A stretch of DNA of 64,000 nt from Luteithermobacter gelatinilyticus (GCF_005849285.1 NZ_CP040517.1:1060501-1124500), one strand, 5' to 3'. Positions 8,453-17,885 are shown, numbered from the stretch's first letter. Translations and numbers: made by a program. The notes: generated from the letters alone by a model not told the origin.

Positions 8453-9736
8453 ATGAAGATTATTATTATTGGCGGGGGAGTTATAGGGGTTTCATCAGCG
8501 TATGAGCTGCAAAAAGCCGGGCATCAAGTTCTGCTCCTTGAAGCCGGGGAAGATGTTGGTCGGGCCACAAGCTTTGCCAATGGGGGCCTTCTGACCCCCA
8601 GTATGTCTGACCCGTGGAACGCCCCGGGGGTATGGCGTGATTTGCTGCGGTATCTCGGACAACCGGCGGCGCCGATGCTGGTGCGTGTCGGGGCTTTGCC
8701 TTCGCTGGCTGTTTGGGGCACGCGCTTTTTGTATTATTCGGCAGAGGCGCGGTTCCACAAAGCGTTGCGAACGAATACGGAGCTGTCCCTCGTCAGCATG
8801 GAGGTTATGAGGGAGGTTTGCGCCAAAGAAAGACTGGAATTTGACGATAACAAAGGCGGCGTCCTGAAAATATACCGGGATCCGATTGCCCTGCGGAAGG
8901 GGGTTGAAAAAATGAACCGGGTGGCGGACCTTGGCGTCGTTACCTGCCTGCTTTCAAAAGAAGAAACGCTCCAGAAAGAACCGGCGTTGGTGCCTATTGG
9001 AAAACAGCTTGCCGGGGCGCTGTATTTTCCACAGGACTGGTCCGGCGATGCTGCCGCTTTTACCAAGTTGTTGGCGGCTCGTATTCAGGCGCGGGACGGT
9101 AAGATTCTTTGCGGGGAGACGGTTCGGAAAATTCACGTTGAAGAGGGGCGGGTCAGGGAGGTGATCACAGAAAACGTGTCCTTTACGGCAGAGGCGGTTG
9201 TCATAGCGGCAGGAAGCTGGTCAGGGCGACTCCTGAAGCCATTCTGGCGGGGATTGCCTGTCCGGCCTGTCAAGGGATACTCCCTGACCTTTGAGGGGGA
9301 TCGGGGCGTCGGAGCCGGTTTGCCGCGTATCCCGGTGGTTGACGATGATCTGCATGCGGCGGTTACCCCGCTGGGAAATCGTCTCCGGGTGGCTGGAACG
9401 GCAGAATTTGCGGGGTTTGATCCGCGGCTGAGACAGGACCGGTTGAATAATCTGAAAACCTTGCTGAAGGGGGTTCTTCCCGCCGTTGCGCATGACCTGC
9501 TTGCGGGACCGGTTGGGGCGTGGTGCGGGTTCCGCCCGGTGAGTGCCGACGGCATGCCTTTTATCGGGGAAACACCCATAGACGGTCTGTATTTAAACAC
9601 GGGGCACGGACCTTTCGGCTGGACCATGGCGATGGGGTCTGCACGTTTGTTGACCCAGCTCATAAGCGGCATGCCCCCGGCGATGGGGATGGCGGCGATC
9701 AGTCCGCTTAGGCACTGGCAGAAAAGAGCCGATTAG
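8453..9736 (+). CDS. dadA: D-amino-acid dehydrogenase (DadA-like FAD oxidoreductase)
   Basis: The N-terminus carries the FAD-binding IIIIGGGVIGVSSAYEL motif followed by an acidic LLLEAGE end of strand 2. SFANGG and the C-terminal GFRPVSADGMPFIGETP and GLYLNTGHGPFGWTMAMGSA blocks are typical of the DadA family. The enzyme oxidises D-amino acids to 2-oxo acids at the membrane and passes electrons to quinone. Start ATG 8453 has AGGGG 7 nt upstream; a TTG directly in front is less likely. It lies divergent from the peptidase operon and convergent with an XRE-cupin regulator that is a good candidate for its control. Other substrates such as sarcosine-like amines cannot be excluded. Confidence 0.85.
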   Translation: MKIIIIGGGVIGVSSAYELQKAGHQVLLLEAGEDVGRATSFANGGLLTPSMSDPWNAPGVWRDLLRYLGQPAAPMLVRVGALPSLAVWGTRFLYYSAEARFHKALRTNTELSLVSMEVMREVCAKERLEFDDNKGGVLKIYRDPIALRKGVEKMNRVADLGVVTCLLSKEETLQKEPALVPIGKQLAGALYFPQDWSGDAAAFTKLLAARIQARDGKILCGETVRKIHVEEGRVREVITENVSFTAEAVVIAAGSWSGRLLKPFWRGLPVRPVKGYSLTFEGDRGVGAGLPRIPVVDDDLHAAVTPLGNRLRVAGTAEFAGFDPRLRQDRLNNLKTLLKGVLPAVAHDLLAGPVGAWCGFRPVSADGMPFIGETPIDGLYLNTGHGPFGWTMAMGSARLLTQLISGMPPAMGMAAISPLRHWQKRAD

Positions 9737-9779
9737 AGAGAATAGTGATAAGGGGGTCTCAATGCGCGTTAAGTCCACA

Positions 9780-10409
9780 TCAGGGGTGGTGTGAGGGGAT
9801 GCTGGTCATCACATTCAATATCCGGGCGGGTTTGCCCCCGATCGCACGCACATTGTGGCCCATTGTGGAATCAATATAGATGCTCTCTCCGGCTTCCAGC
9901 CGGGTCGGCTCATAAAATTCCGTCAGTACTTCAATCGTGCCTTCCAGCACATAGATATATTCTTCCCCCTGATGGCGCAACAATTCGGGATTAAGATTGG
10001 CCTGAACCGTTATCACAGTGGGGACAAGTTTTCTATTTAGAAAATCCCAGGCATGATGTTCATAGATAGTCTGTTGGGTTTTTACCACATGGGCCTGCCC
10101 GGTTTTTGTGATGCTGCGCCGGCCTGTGATAACTGGGCCTTTGGGCATCGTCGGTTCGGATGGCGTGACCAGCTGCATGACATCAAGCCCCAGCGCATGG
10201 CTGACTTTCATCAGTTTCTGAATATTCAGGGACATCAAGCCGTTTTCCACCTTTGAGAGGGTAGAGACGGGGATGTCGGACATCTGGCTGAGTTTTTTCA
10301 GGGTCAGTTTGGCTTGTTTGCGTTTTTTACGAATACGGCTGCCCAAGCTTTCCGCCGAGGTGTCTGAAGGCCGTGTCGTTTCAGGAATTTTTGAAGCTGT
10401 GTCAGTCAC
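9780..10409 (-). CDS. XRE-family transcriptional regulator with cupin sensor domain
   Basis: Residues about 25-80 form a helix-turn-helix of the XRE type (LTLKKLSQMSDIPVSTLSKVENG). The C-terminal half is a cupin_2 domain with HQGEEYIYVLEGTIEV and LEAGESIYID. This architecture is common in regulators of amino-acid and polyamine catabolism, where the cupin binds a small effector. The start is GTG 10409. Its gene end faces the end of the dadA-like gene with 43 nt between, so it likely regulates that gene or the peptidase operon (inference). Confidence 0.88.
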   Translation of the reverse strand: MTDTASKIPETTRPSDTSAESLGSRIRKKRKQAKLTLKKLSQMSDIPVSTLSKVENGLMSLNIQKLMKVSHALGLDVMQLVTPSEPTMPKGPVITGRRSITKTGQAHVVKTQQTIYEHHAWDFLNRKLVPTVITVQANLNPELLRHQGEEYIYVLEGTIEVLTEFYEPTRLEAGESIYIDSTMGHNVRAIGGKPARILNVMTSIPSHHP

Positions 10410-10598
10410 TGGAATTCTCTAGCCGCGTTTCATTTCCACTGGTGTTAACATATTTCACTCAGAAAAAAAATCATATATGAAAATTTTTGGCTTTTGTCGT
10501 CTTTCTTTTACTGTTTTTGCCGCCCCGGATAGCTCACAACGGCACATGAGGTTTCATCGCGATATCCTTATGGTGGAGGGGGGCGCCTGCCGTCCAGT

Positions 10599-12941
10599 GT
10601 TGCAGCTGGACCTCAATTTCCGAAATGCTATGATCGTGATGATTAGTGGACTTGCGGAGATATGGTTGCAGCTGGACCTCAATTTCTGAAATGCTATGAT
10701 ATTATCCAGGGGGTCGAGTTTGATCGTCACGTTGCAGCTGGACCTCAATTTCTGAAATGCTATGATAGCCTCGAAATTCTTCAATGAGATGGTTGAGTTG
10801 CAGCTGGACCTCAATTTCTGAAATGCTATGATTGCGCGCCGACTGGGTCACCTTGGCGATGCGTTGCAGCTGGACCTCAATTTCTGAAATGCTATGATCT
10901 GAAGCCCGCAGGAACGGGCAGTTGTACTGTTGCAGCTGGACCTCAATTTCTGAAATGCTATGATTTCAGGCCGGGAATGCTTCTGCGTCTTTGCGTTGCA
11001 GCTGGACCTCAATTTCTGAAATGCTATGATGGACTCTGCCGGTTGGCGTGAACTCCTTGAGTTGCAGCTGGACCTCAATTTCTGAAATGCTATGATCTCG
11101 CACTTTGTTTCAATTCATAGTCTATCGTTGCAGCTGGACCTCAATTTCTGAAATGCTATGATCGTAAGCTGAAGTCGGGGTCGGGTCCCAGAGTTGCAGC
11201 TGGACCTCAATTTCTGAAATGCTATGATCCGCGCACAGGGTGTGGGTACAACCACTGCGTTGCAGCTGGACCTCAATTTCTGAAATGCTATGATTAGATA
11301 ACGCCTCAGAAATCGCCTGGGTAGGTTGCAGCTGGACCTCAATTTCTGAAATGCTATGATCCGCGCACAGGGTGTGGGTACAACCACTGCGTTGCAGCTG
11401 GACCTCAATTTCTGAAATGCTATGATCCGCGCACAGGGTGTGGGTACAACCACTGCGTTGCAGCTGGACCTCAATTTCTGAAATGCTATGATCTCGTAAT
11501 TGTCCTTCGTTCTGTTTAGTGGTTGCAGCTGGACCTCAATTTCTGAAATGCTATGATGTGTATGTATTTCAAAAGTGTCTTCATGCTGTTGCAGCTGGAC
11601 CTCAATTTCTGAAATGCTATGATATTTCCCACACCGAGGCCGGCAGCGGTTCTGTTGCAGCTGGACCTCAATTTCTGAAATGCTATGATCCAGGGTGTCA
11701 GGATCACCAGAACATGCGGGTTGCAGCTGGACCTCAATTTCTGAAATGCTATGATCAGATAAGCCAGCATTAACAAGGAATGCTCGTTGCAGCTGGACCT
11801 CAATTTCTGAAATGCTATGATCGCAAGGAAAACAGTTTGGGCGGAGGCCCTGTTGCAGCTGGACCTCAATTTCTGAAATGCTATGATGGGTTCGAATGTG
11901 TCTCACTGTACCATAGGTTGCAGCTGGACCTCAATTTCTGAAATGCTATGATGGGGTGGGGCTCACACACATGTTTATCTGGTTGCAGCTGGACCTCAAT
12001 TTCTGAAATGCTATGATCGGCGCAACCACAGAAACATTCACCACCGTGTTGCAGCTGGACCTCAATTTCTGAAATGCTATGATCAACCACAAGCCTTATG
12101 GTTTGAGGCTTGCGTTGCAGCTGGACCTCAATTTCTGAAATGCTATGATATTTTATGAACAGTCTCAGCAACCGCCACCGTTGCAGCTGGACCTCAATTT
12201 CTGAAATGCTATGATGTCTGTTGGGATCAGGTGCGGTCACGTTCCGTTGCAGCTGGACCTCAATTTCTGAAATGCTATGATGGAGGATAAGATGAATTAT
12301 TATGATAGCGCGTTGCAGCTGGACCTCAATTTCTGAAATGCTATGATATCCAGATCTACATTAAGAAGGATTTTATGGTTGCAGCTGGACCTCAATTTCT
12401 GAAATGCTATGATATAGCCCCCATGCCAGAACCGCTGCCCAGAGTTGCAGCTGGACCTCAATTTCTGAAATGCTATGATACTTCGGCCTATGGTGAGTCA
12501 AGCCTATGTGTTGCAGCTGGACCTCAATTTCTGAAATGCTATGATAATTGACCGTGTCGGGATCACGGAGCTGAGGTTGCAGCTGGACCTCAATTTCTGA
12601 AATGCTATGATTGCCGGCAATGTTGCGAGCATACAGGTTTCGTTGCAGCTGGACCTCAATTTCTGAAATGCTATGATGCGTTCCGTAATTGACCACACAC
12701 AAGCCGAGTTGCAGCTGGACCTCAATTTCTGAAATGCTATGATATTAAACGTAAACCATATTTTAATCCTGAAGTTGCAGCTGGACCTCAATTTCTGAAA
12801 TGCTATGATCAAACATATTGCCAAGCAGGTTGCCGCCCTGTTGCAGCTGGACCTCAATTTCTGAAATGCTATGATCCCAAGTTCCTTGATATGCTTTATA
12901 CCGCCGTTGCAGCTGGACCTCAATTTCTGAAATGCTATGAT
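10599..12941 (+). CRISPR. Type II-C CRISPR array, 36 repeats and 35 spacers
   Basis: The 36-bp repeat starts GTTGCAGCTGGACC and ends GAAATGCTATGAT. I counted 36 copies; only the first (10599-10634) differs, by one base. Spacers are 30 bp except three of 29 bp (11493-11521, 11888-11916, 11953-11981). Spacers at 11229-11258, 11361-11390 and 11427-11456 are identical. The plus strand is the crRNA strand because the tracrRNA anti-repeat at 18012-18036 is complementary to it. The repeat end TGCTATGAT resembles an extended -10 promoter box, as in Neisseria II-C repeats, so each unit may start its own crRNA. The divergent first repeat marks the older end; new spacers probably enter at the cas2 side. 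Confidence 0.98.
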
Positions 12942-12952
12942 ACGATGGTGGG

Positions 12953-12978
12953 AAACCTCTGAGAAATCAGAGGTTTTC
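12953..12978 (+). terminator. Terminator-like hairpin between array and cas2
   Basis: A perfect 10-bp stem AAACCTCTGA / TCAGAGGTTT with a GAAA loop is followed by TC on the plus strand. It lies 12 nt after the last repeat and 36 nt before the cas2 stop, so it can end array transcripts and perhaps the convergent cas operon. Confidence 0.6.
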
Positions 12979-13013
12979 TGCTGTTTGGCCTGATGAAAAC
13001 AGCGCCGTTCGGT

Positions 13014-13343
13014 TTAAAACAGGATAAGCTGATCGGGATTTTTAAAGGCCGGATTCTGTTTTTTGCCTGTAAAGCTGATGATGTTTTCATACTGTTTATC
13101 CGTAAATGTCAGAATATTCACTTTACCATATTCCGGCAGATTTTGCTGTATTTTGCGGCAGTAGGTTTCAACTTTTTCCTTACTGCTGCAAAACCTTAAA
13201 TATACGGAAAATTGGGACATCTCGAATCCCATATCCAAAAGAAAGTTCCGAAATTTACTGGCGGCTTTGCGCTGAGATATGGACATCACCGGCAGATCAA
13301 ACATGACAGCCATCCACATGATACGGTACCCACTCAACTCCAT
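13014..13343 (-). CDS. cas2: CRISPR-associated endonuclease Cas2
   Basis: The 109-residue protein has the ferredoxin-like Cas2 start YRIMWMAVMFDLPV with the conserved Asp near residue 16, followed by RKAASKFRNFLLDMGFEMSQFSVYLR. Cas2 is the structural partner of Cas1 in spacer integration. GAGGTGA precedes the ATG and the gap to cas1 is 4 nt, so the two are cotranscribed behind cas9. The order cas9-cas1-cas2 without csn2 or cas4 defines subtype II-C. Confidence 0.96.
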   Translation of the reverse strand: MELSGYRIMWMAVMFDLPVMSISQRKAASKFRNFLLDMGFEMSQFSVYLRFCSSKEKVETYCRKIQQNLPEYGKVNILTFTDKQYENIISFTGKKQNPAFKNPDQLILF

Positions 13344-13347
13344 TTTA

Positions 13348-14256
13348 TCACCTCACCCCTTGATCCAGCGGCAAGGGAGCGCCCGGCAGAACCAACTGGT
13401 CTTTACCGTCCGCCAGAGATTGGGCCAGAGAGGAGGCAAGGCGCTCGACACAAACGGCAAGCGGGCTGACGCCAAGATCTGTTGTCATGTCCTGGCGGCC
13501 AATCCTGGCGAGATAGGCCTTGGTATCTTTATCCAGAACGATCTGATCATTGATCATTAAACGCCGAACCCGCAGATCGACAAGCGGCCGGAACGGCTCC
13601 ATCAAATCATCCACCAGAGCCATCGCATTGTATTTATTGTGATGATGTAGGCCTATGGAAGGATGCAGCCCGGTGGCAGTTATCGCCCGGGCTGCCATGG
13701 CTCTCAGCACTGTATAGCCATAATTTAACAAGCTGTTGAGGCCCTCGGCGGACCGATCCCGTCTAAAATCCTTGCCGAAGAGCTGCAAAAAATACCGCCG
13801 GGCGGCCTGGGCTTCGATATTGTCCGGGTCGCCGGACCTGACGGATTTTTTGAGATTTCTGAGGCCGTCTGATTTAAGGTTCATGATGTCCAGGATATTG
13901 GCCTGATGATCAATCTTGCTTCGGACCAGGGTTTGCCATAACCGCTTTTGCAACGGTCTTCCGGCTTCGATTTGATGGCGAACGCGCCCACCCTGCTGAT
14001 GATGTCCCTCCATCGGCCAGAGCCAGGCTTTCGGCATATGATTGGGGCCACAGATGACCATAATGGCTTTGCGATCGGACAGCGCGGTGACCAGGTTATT
14101 GGTATAGGTCAGGCCATGGGCGTTGATAATCAGGGCAGAAATGTCATCCAGCGCCACCCGGCCCACCTCTTCACCATGACATTCCACCCGAAGAAAGCCG
14201 CGCAGGGCGCTCAGGTGACGATCGTCTTCGGCGATTTCAACAATATGTCCCACCAT
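13348..14256 (-). CDS. cas1: CRISPR-associated endonuclease Cas1
   Basis: Blocks typical of type II Cas1 are present: LNYGYTVLRAMAARAITATGL, then HPSIGLHHHNKYNAM and LVDDLMEPFRPLVD, holding the catalytic Glu/His/Asp set. Cas1 integrates new spacers with Cas2. ATG 14256 lies 1 nt after the cas9 stop codon and gives 302 residues, the usual length. A TTG at 14283 would overlap cas9 and add nine residues without family support. Confidence 0.96.
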   Translation of the reverse strand: MVGHIVEIAEDDRHLSALRGFLRVECHGEEVGRVALDDISALIINAHGLTYTNNLVTALSDRKAIMVICGPNHMPKAWLWPMEGHHQQGGRVRHQIEAGRPLQKRLWQTLVRSKIDHQANILDIMNLKSDGLRNLKKSVRSGDPDNIEAQAARRYFLQLFGKDFRRDRSAEGLNSLLNYGYTVLRAMAARAITATGLHPSIGLHHHNKYNAMALVDDLMEPFRPLVDLRVRRLMINDQIVLDKDTKAYLARIGRQDMTTDLGVSPLAVCVERLASSLAQSLADGKDQLVLPGAPLPLDQGVR

Positions 14257-14257
14257 G

Positions 14258-17200
14258 TCACGCGCCGTCTTTCGGATATCCAACCAGCCCTAGCTCATCG
14301 AGCCAGGCCTTGCGAATCCCATATTTTTGCAACGTTTCAGCCCCCATTTCTGTCATTTTAAAGGGGTCATCTTTATTGCGATGCCGTTGATCCACATTGC
14401 TTTCGTGATGTTCGGCCATGATCAGGGCACCTTTTGAGAACTTAATCACCTGCATCACTTTCCAGCCATTTTTCTCCTTTAACAGAACCATATCTTTTTT
14501 AAACAGACGCATGATTTTCCGGGCGGTGGGATGCTGCCGTTTCAGGGGGGAAATAAAATTGCCCTGGTTGGCGTCAAAAGTGGAAATAACCTCAGCTTTC
14601 CATTTGCCGTTGGGCAATTCATAGATGTCGTAACAGGCATTGGAATCGCCCTTATAACCTTTATAGGGAATGCCGTTTTTGTTCTTGATGGGTATGACGC
14701 GAAGTTTTTCCACAACCCGGACCCTGCGACAGCCGGTGTCTTTTGAATACCTGGCCAGCTCTGCGGAAAATTCCTTGTCCGAAAGCCCGTAAAGGCGGGT
14801 GAGGAGTTGTTCACGGATGACACGATCGCGGATGGTTTCAATTTTTCCTAACGACTTAAGCGACATTAGCGGTACCCGATGCACCACTTCCCGCACGCCT
14901 TTGGGATCAGGATCGCTGGCCAGGCCGTAAGCCGTATCATTATGCAGCGCCCCCTTCACATTGTGATCGGGGCGGTGGGAGACGATGACTTGGTCAAGCG
15001 CCGCCTTCAGGTCATCCCGAAAGGTGGGCCAGGGAACTGGCATGTCCACTACCAGTCGTTCAAGATCCTCTATTTCCGCCTGTCCGGCCTGGCGAGAGAT
15101 GCTGTTCAGCATGCTGCGGTCCGTCACCCCGACTACGGCAGCGTCTATGGCGTGATGGCGATGATCGGTGCGGTCCTTCAAATTATGATCGCTCAGCAGA
15201 TCGTTCAACCCCCACTTGCCGCGGAGCAGGGCGGTCAAGCGACCCGGGATCACCCAGACCTGATCACAGACATGGGTTAGATATTCCCGGGTCAGGCGGG
15301 ACAGGTATTGTGTATCGGTCAAGGCCCGATCCAGAAAATCGCGCTCTTCATTCTCAAACCGCTCCATGGCATCAGGCCCGAAGCGCCAGCGTTTGTTATG
15401 GGGCAGGGCGGCTGCCCGCTCCAGAATGTCCGGCCAGTCCGGGCGATGCCCAAAGGCCTCATGGGGACTTTGATTGCCCTTGTTCCGGTTGGCGTCTCTG
15501 AAGGACAGAGTTTTATTCGCGATGCTGTTATCCAGGGTGCGGGAGAAGGGCAGGATATGTTCAATTTCCACCTGATCCGAGAACAGATTTTTTATGTTGA
15601 TCCTTTTACCGCTGTAGGTGCAGCAGCGGTTAAAAGGGTCGTTCCGGTTCAGTTCTTCCCATAGTTTCAAGCGCAGGCGGTTTTCGCCGGTGTTGGGGAA
15701 GCCCTCCTTTGACAACAGGTCTTCATATCGTTCATTGCGCTCCCGGTTGAACTTCTGTTCTTTATTAATTTTATCTTTCTGTTTTTTATTGAGTTTTAAT
15801 TCCCGCGCCAGTTCCACAATAATTTGCCGGGGTGGGCCGTATTTCTTGCAAATTTTGTTGACCAGATGGCGCAACTGATTCAGGCCGATATGGACGGTCG
15901 GATTGGGCACTCGGCCATACCGGACCTCATCCGGATCATCCGGGTTGCCGCTGCCGAACCCAACGTGGCGTTCCATCAGTTTGCCGTAATACTCCAGTTC
16001 AGGTTTGATTTCATGGGCGTCAAAGGAAGAATGGTCATATCCCAAGGAACGGGCGGCTTGGGCATAGGTAATGACTTGTTTTTTCATCACCTCGACAATA
16101 TCCCGCATGGCGGTGGGGCCGAGGCTGGCGTGACCGTCCGGCAGGAATGCCCGGCTTGTCTTTTCCGCCTGTTCCGCGTCAAGGCCGCAGTCCCGAACCA
16201 GCCAGTCGATCATGACGGCTTCATTCTGTTCCGTCAGCAGCTTGTCGACAATCTCGCTTTGGCGATCAAAGGGGAGGGCGGCCCACTTGTCGCCAAAACG
16301 GTCTTTTTTACGCAATATCTCGGCGGTTTCATCGCCTTTCAGGTATTTACGGTTGTCTTGTTCCAGATTAAATTCACAGTCCGGCGTCAGCTTCAACGCT
16401 TTTCTGATCTGGGTGAAGGTCATTTTGGCTTTTGTCTTCAACGCATAAGCCAAAAGATCCCGTTGCTCCAAGGTCAGTTCATGCTGCGTCGGGTCATGGC
16501 CGACGGTATATTTCAAATTGTTCAGTTCCTGATAGATTCGGAATTCTTGCGCCAGCGGCATGGCCCGGGCGACTCTTTCCTCCCAACTGTTGAAGACGCA
16601 GCGGCCGGGCTGGACGGGCTTTAGATAGCGCTGGAAAAAGATCACGTCCTTGAGTCGGGCGTAATTTTCATCCGTCAGCAGGGCGGGATGATATTTTTTC
16701 TGCGCCCGCCATAAGGCGTCGAACTCGGCCTCATACATGGCGCGGGACGGGTAAAAGTCATAGAGTTCCTTTTCCTTGCCGTCGATGACATGCGTGGTCC
16801 GGCGCACCCGCACGGATTGCTGCTTTTTATGGCGCTGATAGAGCCATTCGCCCAGGGTGCGCGGCTTTTCCTCGGGGGAGGGGGCATCCGGATCACCAAG
16901 CTGTTGTTTAAGGCTTTTTACGCCCTGATTGATGAGGCCGCTGTCACTGTCCTTGCTGTCTGTTTTGCGATTGCTTTGAAAGCCGCGCCGCTGGTTGAGA
17001 TGAAACAGCGCCCGGCCCAGATGATGGGGATGAAGCTCTTCGTCCAGCCCCCGGGCGCGCAAGGCGTAAGGGTCGAGCTGTTCTAGGTCGCGGCGGCTAC
17101 GCCAGTCCGGGGGAAACAGCCCGGCTTCGGTCAGGGCCCGCATGACTTTCTGGCGGCGGCGCAGATATCGGTCCCGGCGGCGTCGGGCTGACCGGGCGAG

Positions 17201-17377
17201 GCGGCGGTCCACGGCCAGGGAGGCTTTGCCCTTGTTGGGTCGGCGGCCGTCGGAAAAGATCCGCACCCCCGCCCGGAGAATGCCGACGGGTCTGTTATTC
17301 TCATTCAGTTCATAAAGACACCAACCGATAGAGGTGGTGCCGATGTCCAATCCCAGGCGCGTTGGTTTATATGTCAT
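14258..17377 (-). CDS. cas9: CRISPR-associated endonuclease Cas9, subtype II-C
   Basis: About 1039 residues, the compact II-C size. Domains in order: RuvC-I LGLDIGTTSIGW with Asp near residue 11; arginine-rich bridge helix RRLARSARRRRDRYLRRR; alpha-helical recognition lobe; RuvC-II IIVELAREL near 519; HNH EIEHILPFSRTLDNS near 607 with the catalytic His; RuvC-III DHRHHAIDAAVVG near 740; C-terminal PAM-interacting region. All nuclease residues appear intact. I chose ATG 17377 because GGGGG lies 8 nt upstream; ATG 17383 is too close to it and TTG 17392 includes it. First gene of cas9-cas1-cas2. Its upstream DNA carries a 12-bp element matching a guide-like sequence beside the tracrRNA. Confidence 0.97.
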   Translation of the reverse strand: MTYKPTRLGLDIGTTSIGWCLYELNENNRPVGILRAGVRIFSDGRRPNKGKASLAVDRRLARSARRRRDRYLRRRQKVMRALTEAGLFPPDWRSRRDLEQLDPYALRARGLDEELHPHHLGRALFHLNQRRGFQSNRKTDSKDSDSGLINQGVKSLKQQLGDPDAPSPEEKPRTLGEWLYQRHKKQQSVRVRRTTHVIDGKEKELYDFYPSRAMYEAEFDALWRAQKKYHPALLTDENYARLKDVIFFQRYLKPVQPGRCVFNSWEERVARAMPLAQEFRIYQELNNLKYTVGHDPTQHELTLEQRDLLAYALKTKAKMTFTQIRKALKLTPDCEFNLEQDNRKYLKGDETAEILRKKDRFGDKWAALPFDRQSEIVDKLLTEQNEAVMIDWLVRDCGLDAEQAEKTSRAFLPDGHASLGPTAMRDIVEVMKKQVITYAQAARSLGYDHSSFDAHEIKPELEYYGKLMERHVGFGSGNPDDPDEVRYGRVPNPTVHIGLNQLRHLVNKICKKYGPPRQIIVELARELKLNKKQKDKINKEQKFNRERNERYEDLLSKEGFPNTGENRLRLKLWEELNRNDPFNRCCTYSGKRINIKNLFSDQVEIEHILPFSRTLDNSIANKTLSFRDANRNKGNQSPHEAFGHRPDWPDILERAAALPHNKRWRFGPDAMERFENEERDFLDRALTDTQYLSRLTREYLTHVCDQVWVIPGRLTALLRGKWGLNDLLSDHNLKDRTDHRHHAIDAAVVGVTDRSMLNSISRQAGQAEIEDLERLVVDMPVPWPTFRDDLKAALDQVIVSHRPDHNVKGALHNDTAYGLASDPDPKGVREVVHRVPLMSLKSLGKIETIRDRVIREQLLTRLYGLSDKEFSAELARYSKDTGCRRVRVVEKLRVIPIKNKNGIPYKGYKGDSNACYDIYELPNGKWKAEVISTFDANQGNFISPLKRQHPTARKIMRLFKKDMVLLKEKNGWKVMQVIKFSKGALIMAEHHESNVDQRHRNKDDPFKMTEMGAETLQKYGIRKAWLDELGLVGYPKDGA

Positions 17378-17742
17378 TGTCATATCCCCCAAATTATTAT
17401 CGATGTGCCAAATTTATATACAAAGAGTACATAATTTCAGCTTATGGCTGCAAGAGTAAAAAAAGAATGGCGAAATGTTCAAGAAGCCACCACCAAGCCG
17501 GACTTGTAAAAAGGAGCTGGATCTGGGCGAATATGTTTGAGGGGGCATTGGAGCAGTTGTCATTGGCGCCTTGGCGAGGCCGGCGTTGGGTCAGGGGGAC
17601 AGTTTTCTGAAATTTCTCACCTCCCGATCCAATTGTATGGATGTCAAGCTCAACAGATAGATGAAAAGAAAAGGCTTTCATGTCATATCGCCTTCATTAG
17701 GAGAGGCAAAAAAGCACTCCCCATATATATCTCCCCATATAT

Positions 17743-17748
17743 ATTATA
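17743..17748 (-). promoter_or_regulatory. Possible -10 box of the cas operon
   Basis: A consensus TATAAT on the minus strand points at cas9, about 365 nt before its ATG. No convincing -35 hexamer is seen at 16-18 nt, so the assignment is weak. Confidence 0.25.
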
Positions 17749-17796
17749 CGCCAAACATATCATGCTATAATATGAGTGTCCATAAAATTACCTTCT

Positions 17797-17808
17797 TAAA
17801 CAACACAG
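17797..17808 (-). promoter_or_regulatory. 12-bp target-like element upstream of cas9
   Basis: On the minus strand this reads CTGTGTTGTTTA, identical to plus-strand 17874-17885, the 12 nt that abut the degenerate repeat beside the tracrRNA. The minus-strand bases that would be the PAM side are AGAAGGTA. The match ends exactly at 12 nt on its 5' side. The element lies about 50 bp upstream of the candidate cas -10 box and 2 bp upstream of the -35 of the candidate long tracrRNA promoter. Confidence 0.5.
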
Positions 17809-17810
17809 CC

Positions 17811-17839
17811 TTGACTAAAAATTTTTTACGCAGTACTCT
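17811..17839 (+). promoter_or_regulatory. Candidate promoter of a long tracrRNA form
   Basis: TTGACT (17811-17816), 17 nt, then TACTCT (17834-17839). The -35 is strong and the -10 is weak. Initiation near 17846 would produce an RNA running through the guide-like 12-mer, the degenerate repeat and the tracrRNA. Confidence 0.35.
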
Positions 17840-17885
17840 TCTAACACAAACAATGTTGACATTTTGAAGGTGTCTGTGTTGTTTA

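Larger units (their letters stand above)
17378..17885. other. cas9 upstream region, no convincing gene
   Basis: This AT-rich 500 bp lies between cas9 and the tracrRNA unit. A minus-strand frame of 79 codons (17442-17681) has a weak ribosome site and no family resemblance, so I do not call it a gene. The sequence CTCCCCATATATAT occurs twice around 17717-17744. A TATAAT facing cas9 lies at 17743-17748 but lacks a good -35. The region therefore probably holds the cas promoter with a long leader, plus the promoter and target element described separately. Confidence 0.5.

Noticed and set aside
10554-12923. Open frames of 76-263 codons through the CRISPR array with repeated peptide units
   Set aside because: They arise because the 66-bp repeat period is divisible by three; the peptides simply translate the repeats.
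17442-17681. 79-codon frame on the cas9 side (minus strand)
   Set aside because: Could be a small leader gene, but no family signal and only a weak ribosome site; kept as part of the upstream region.
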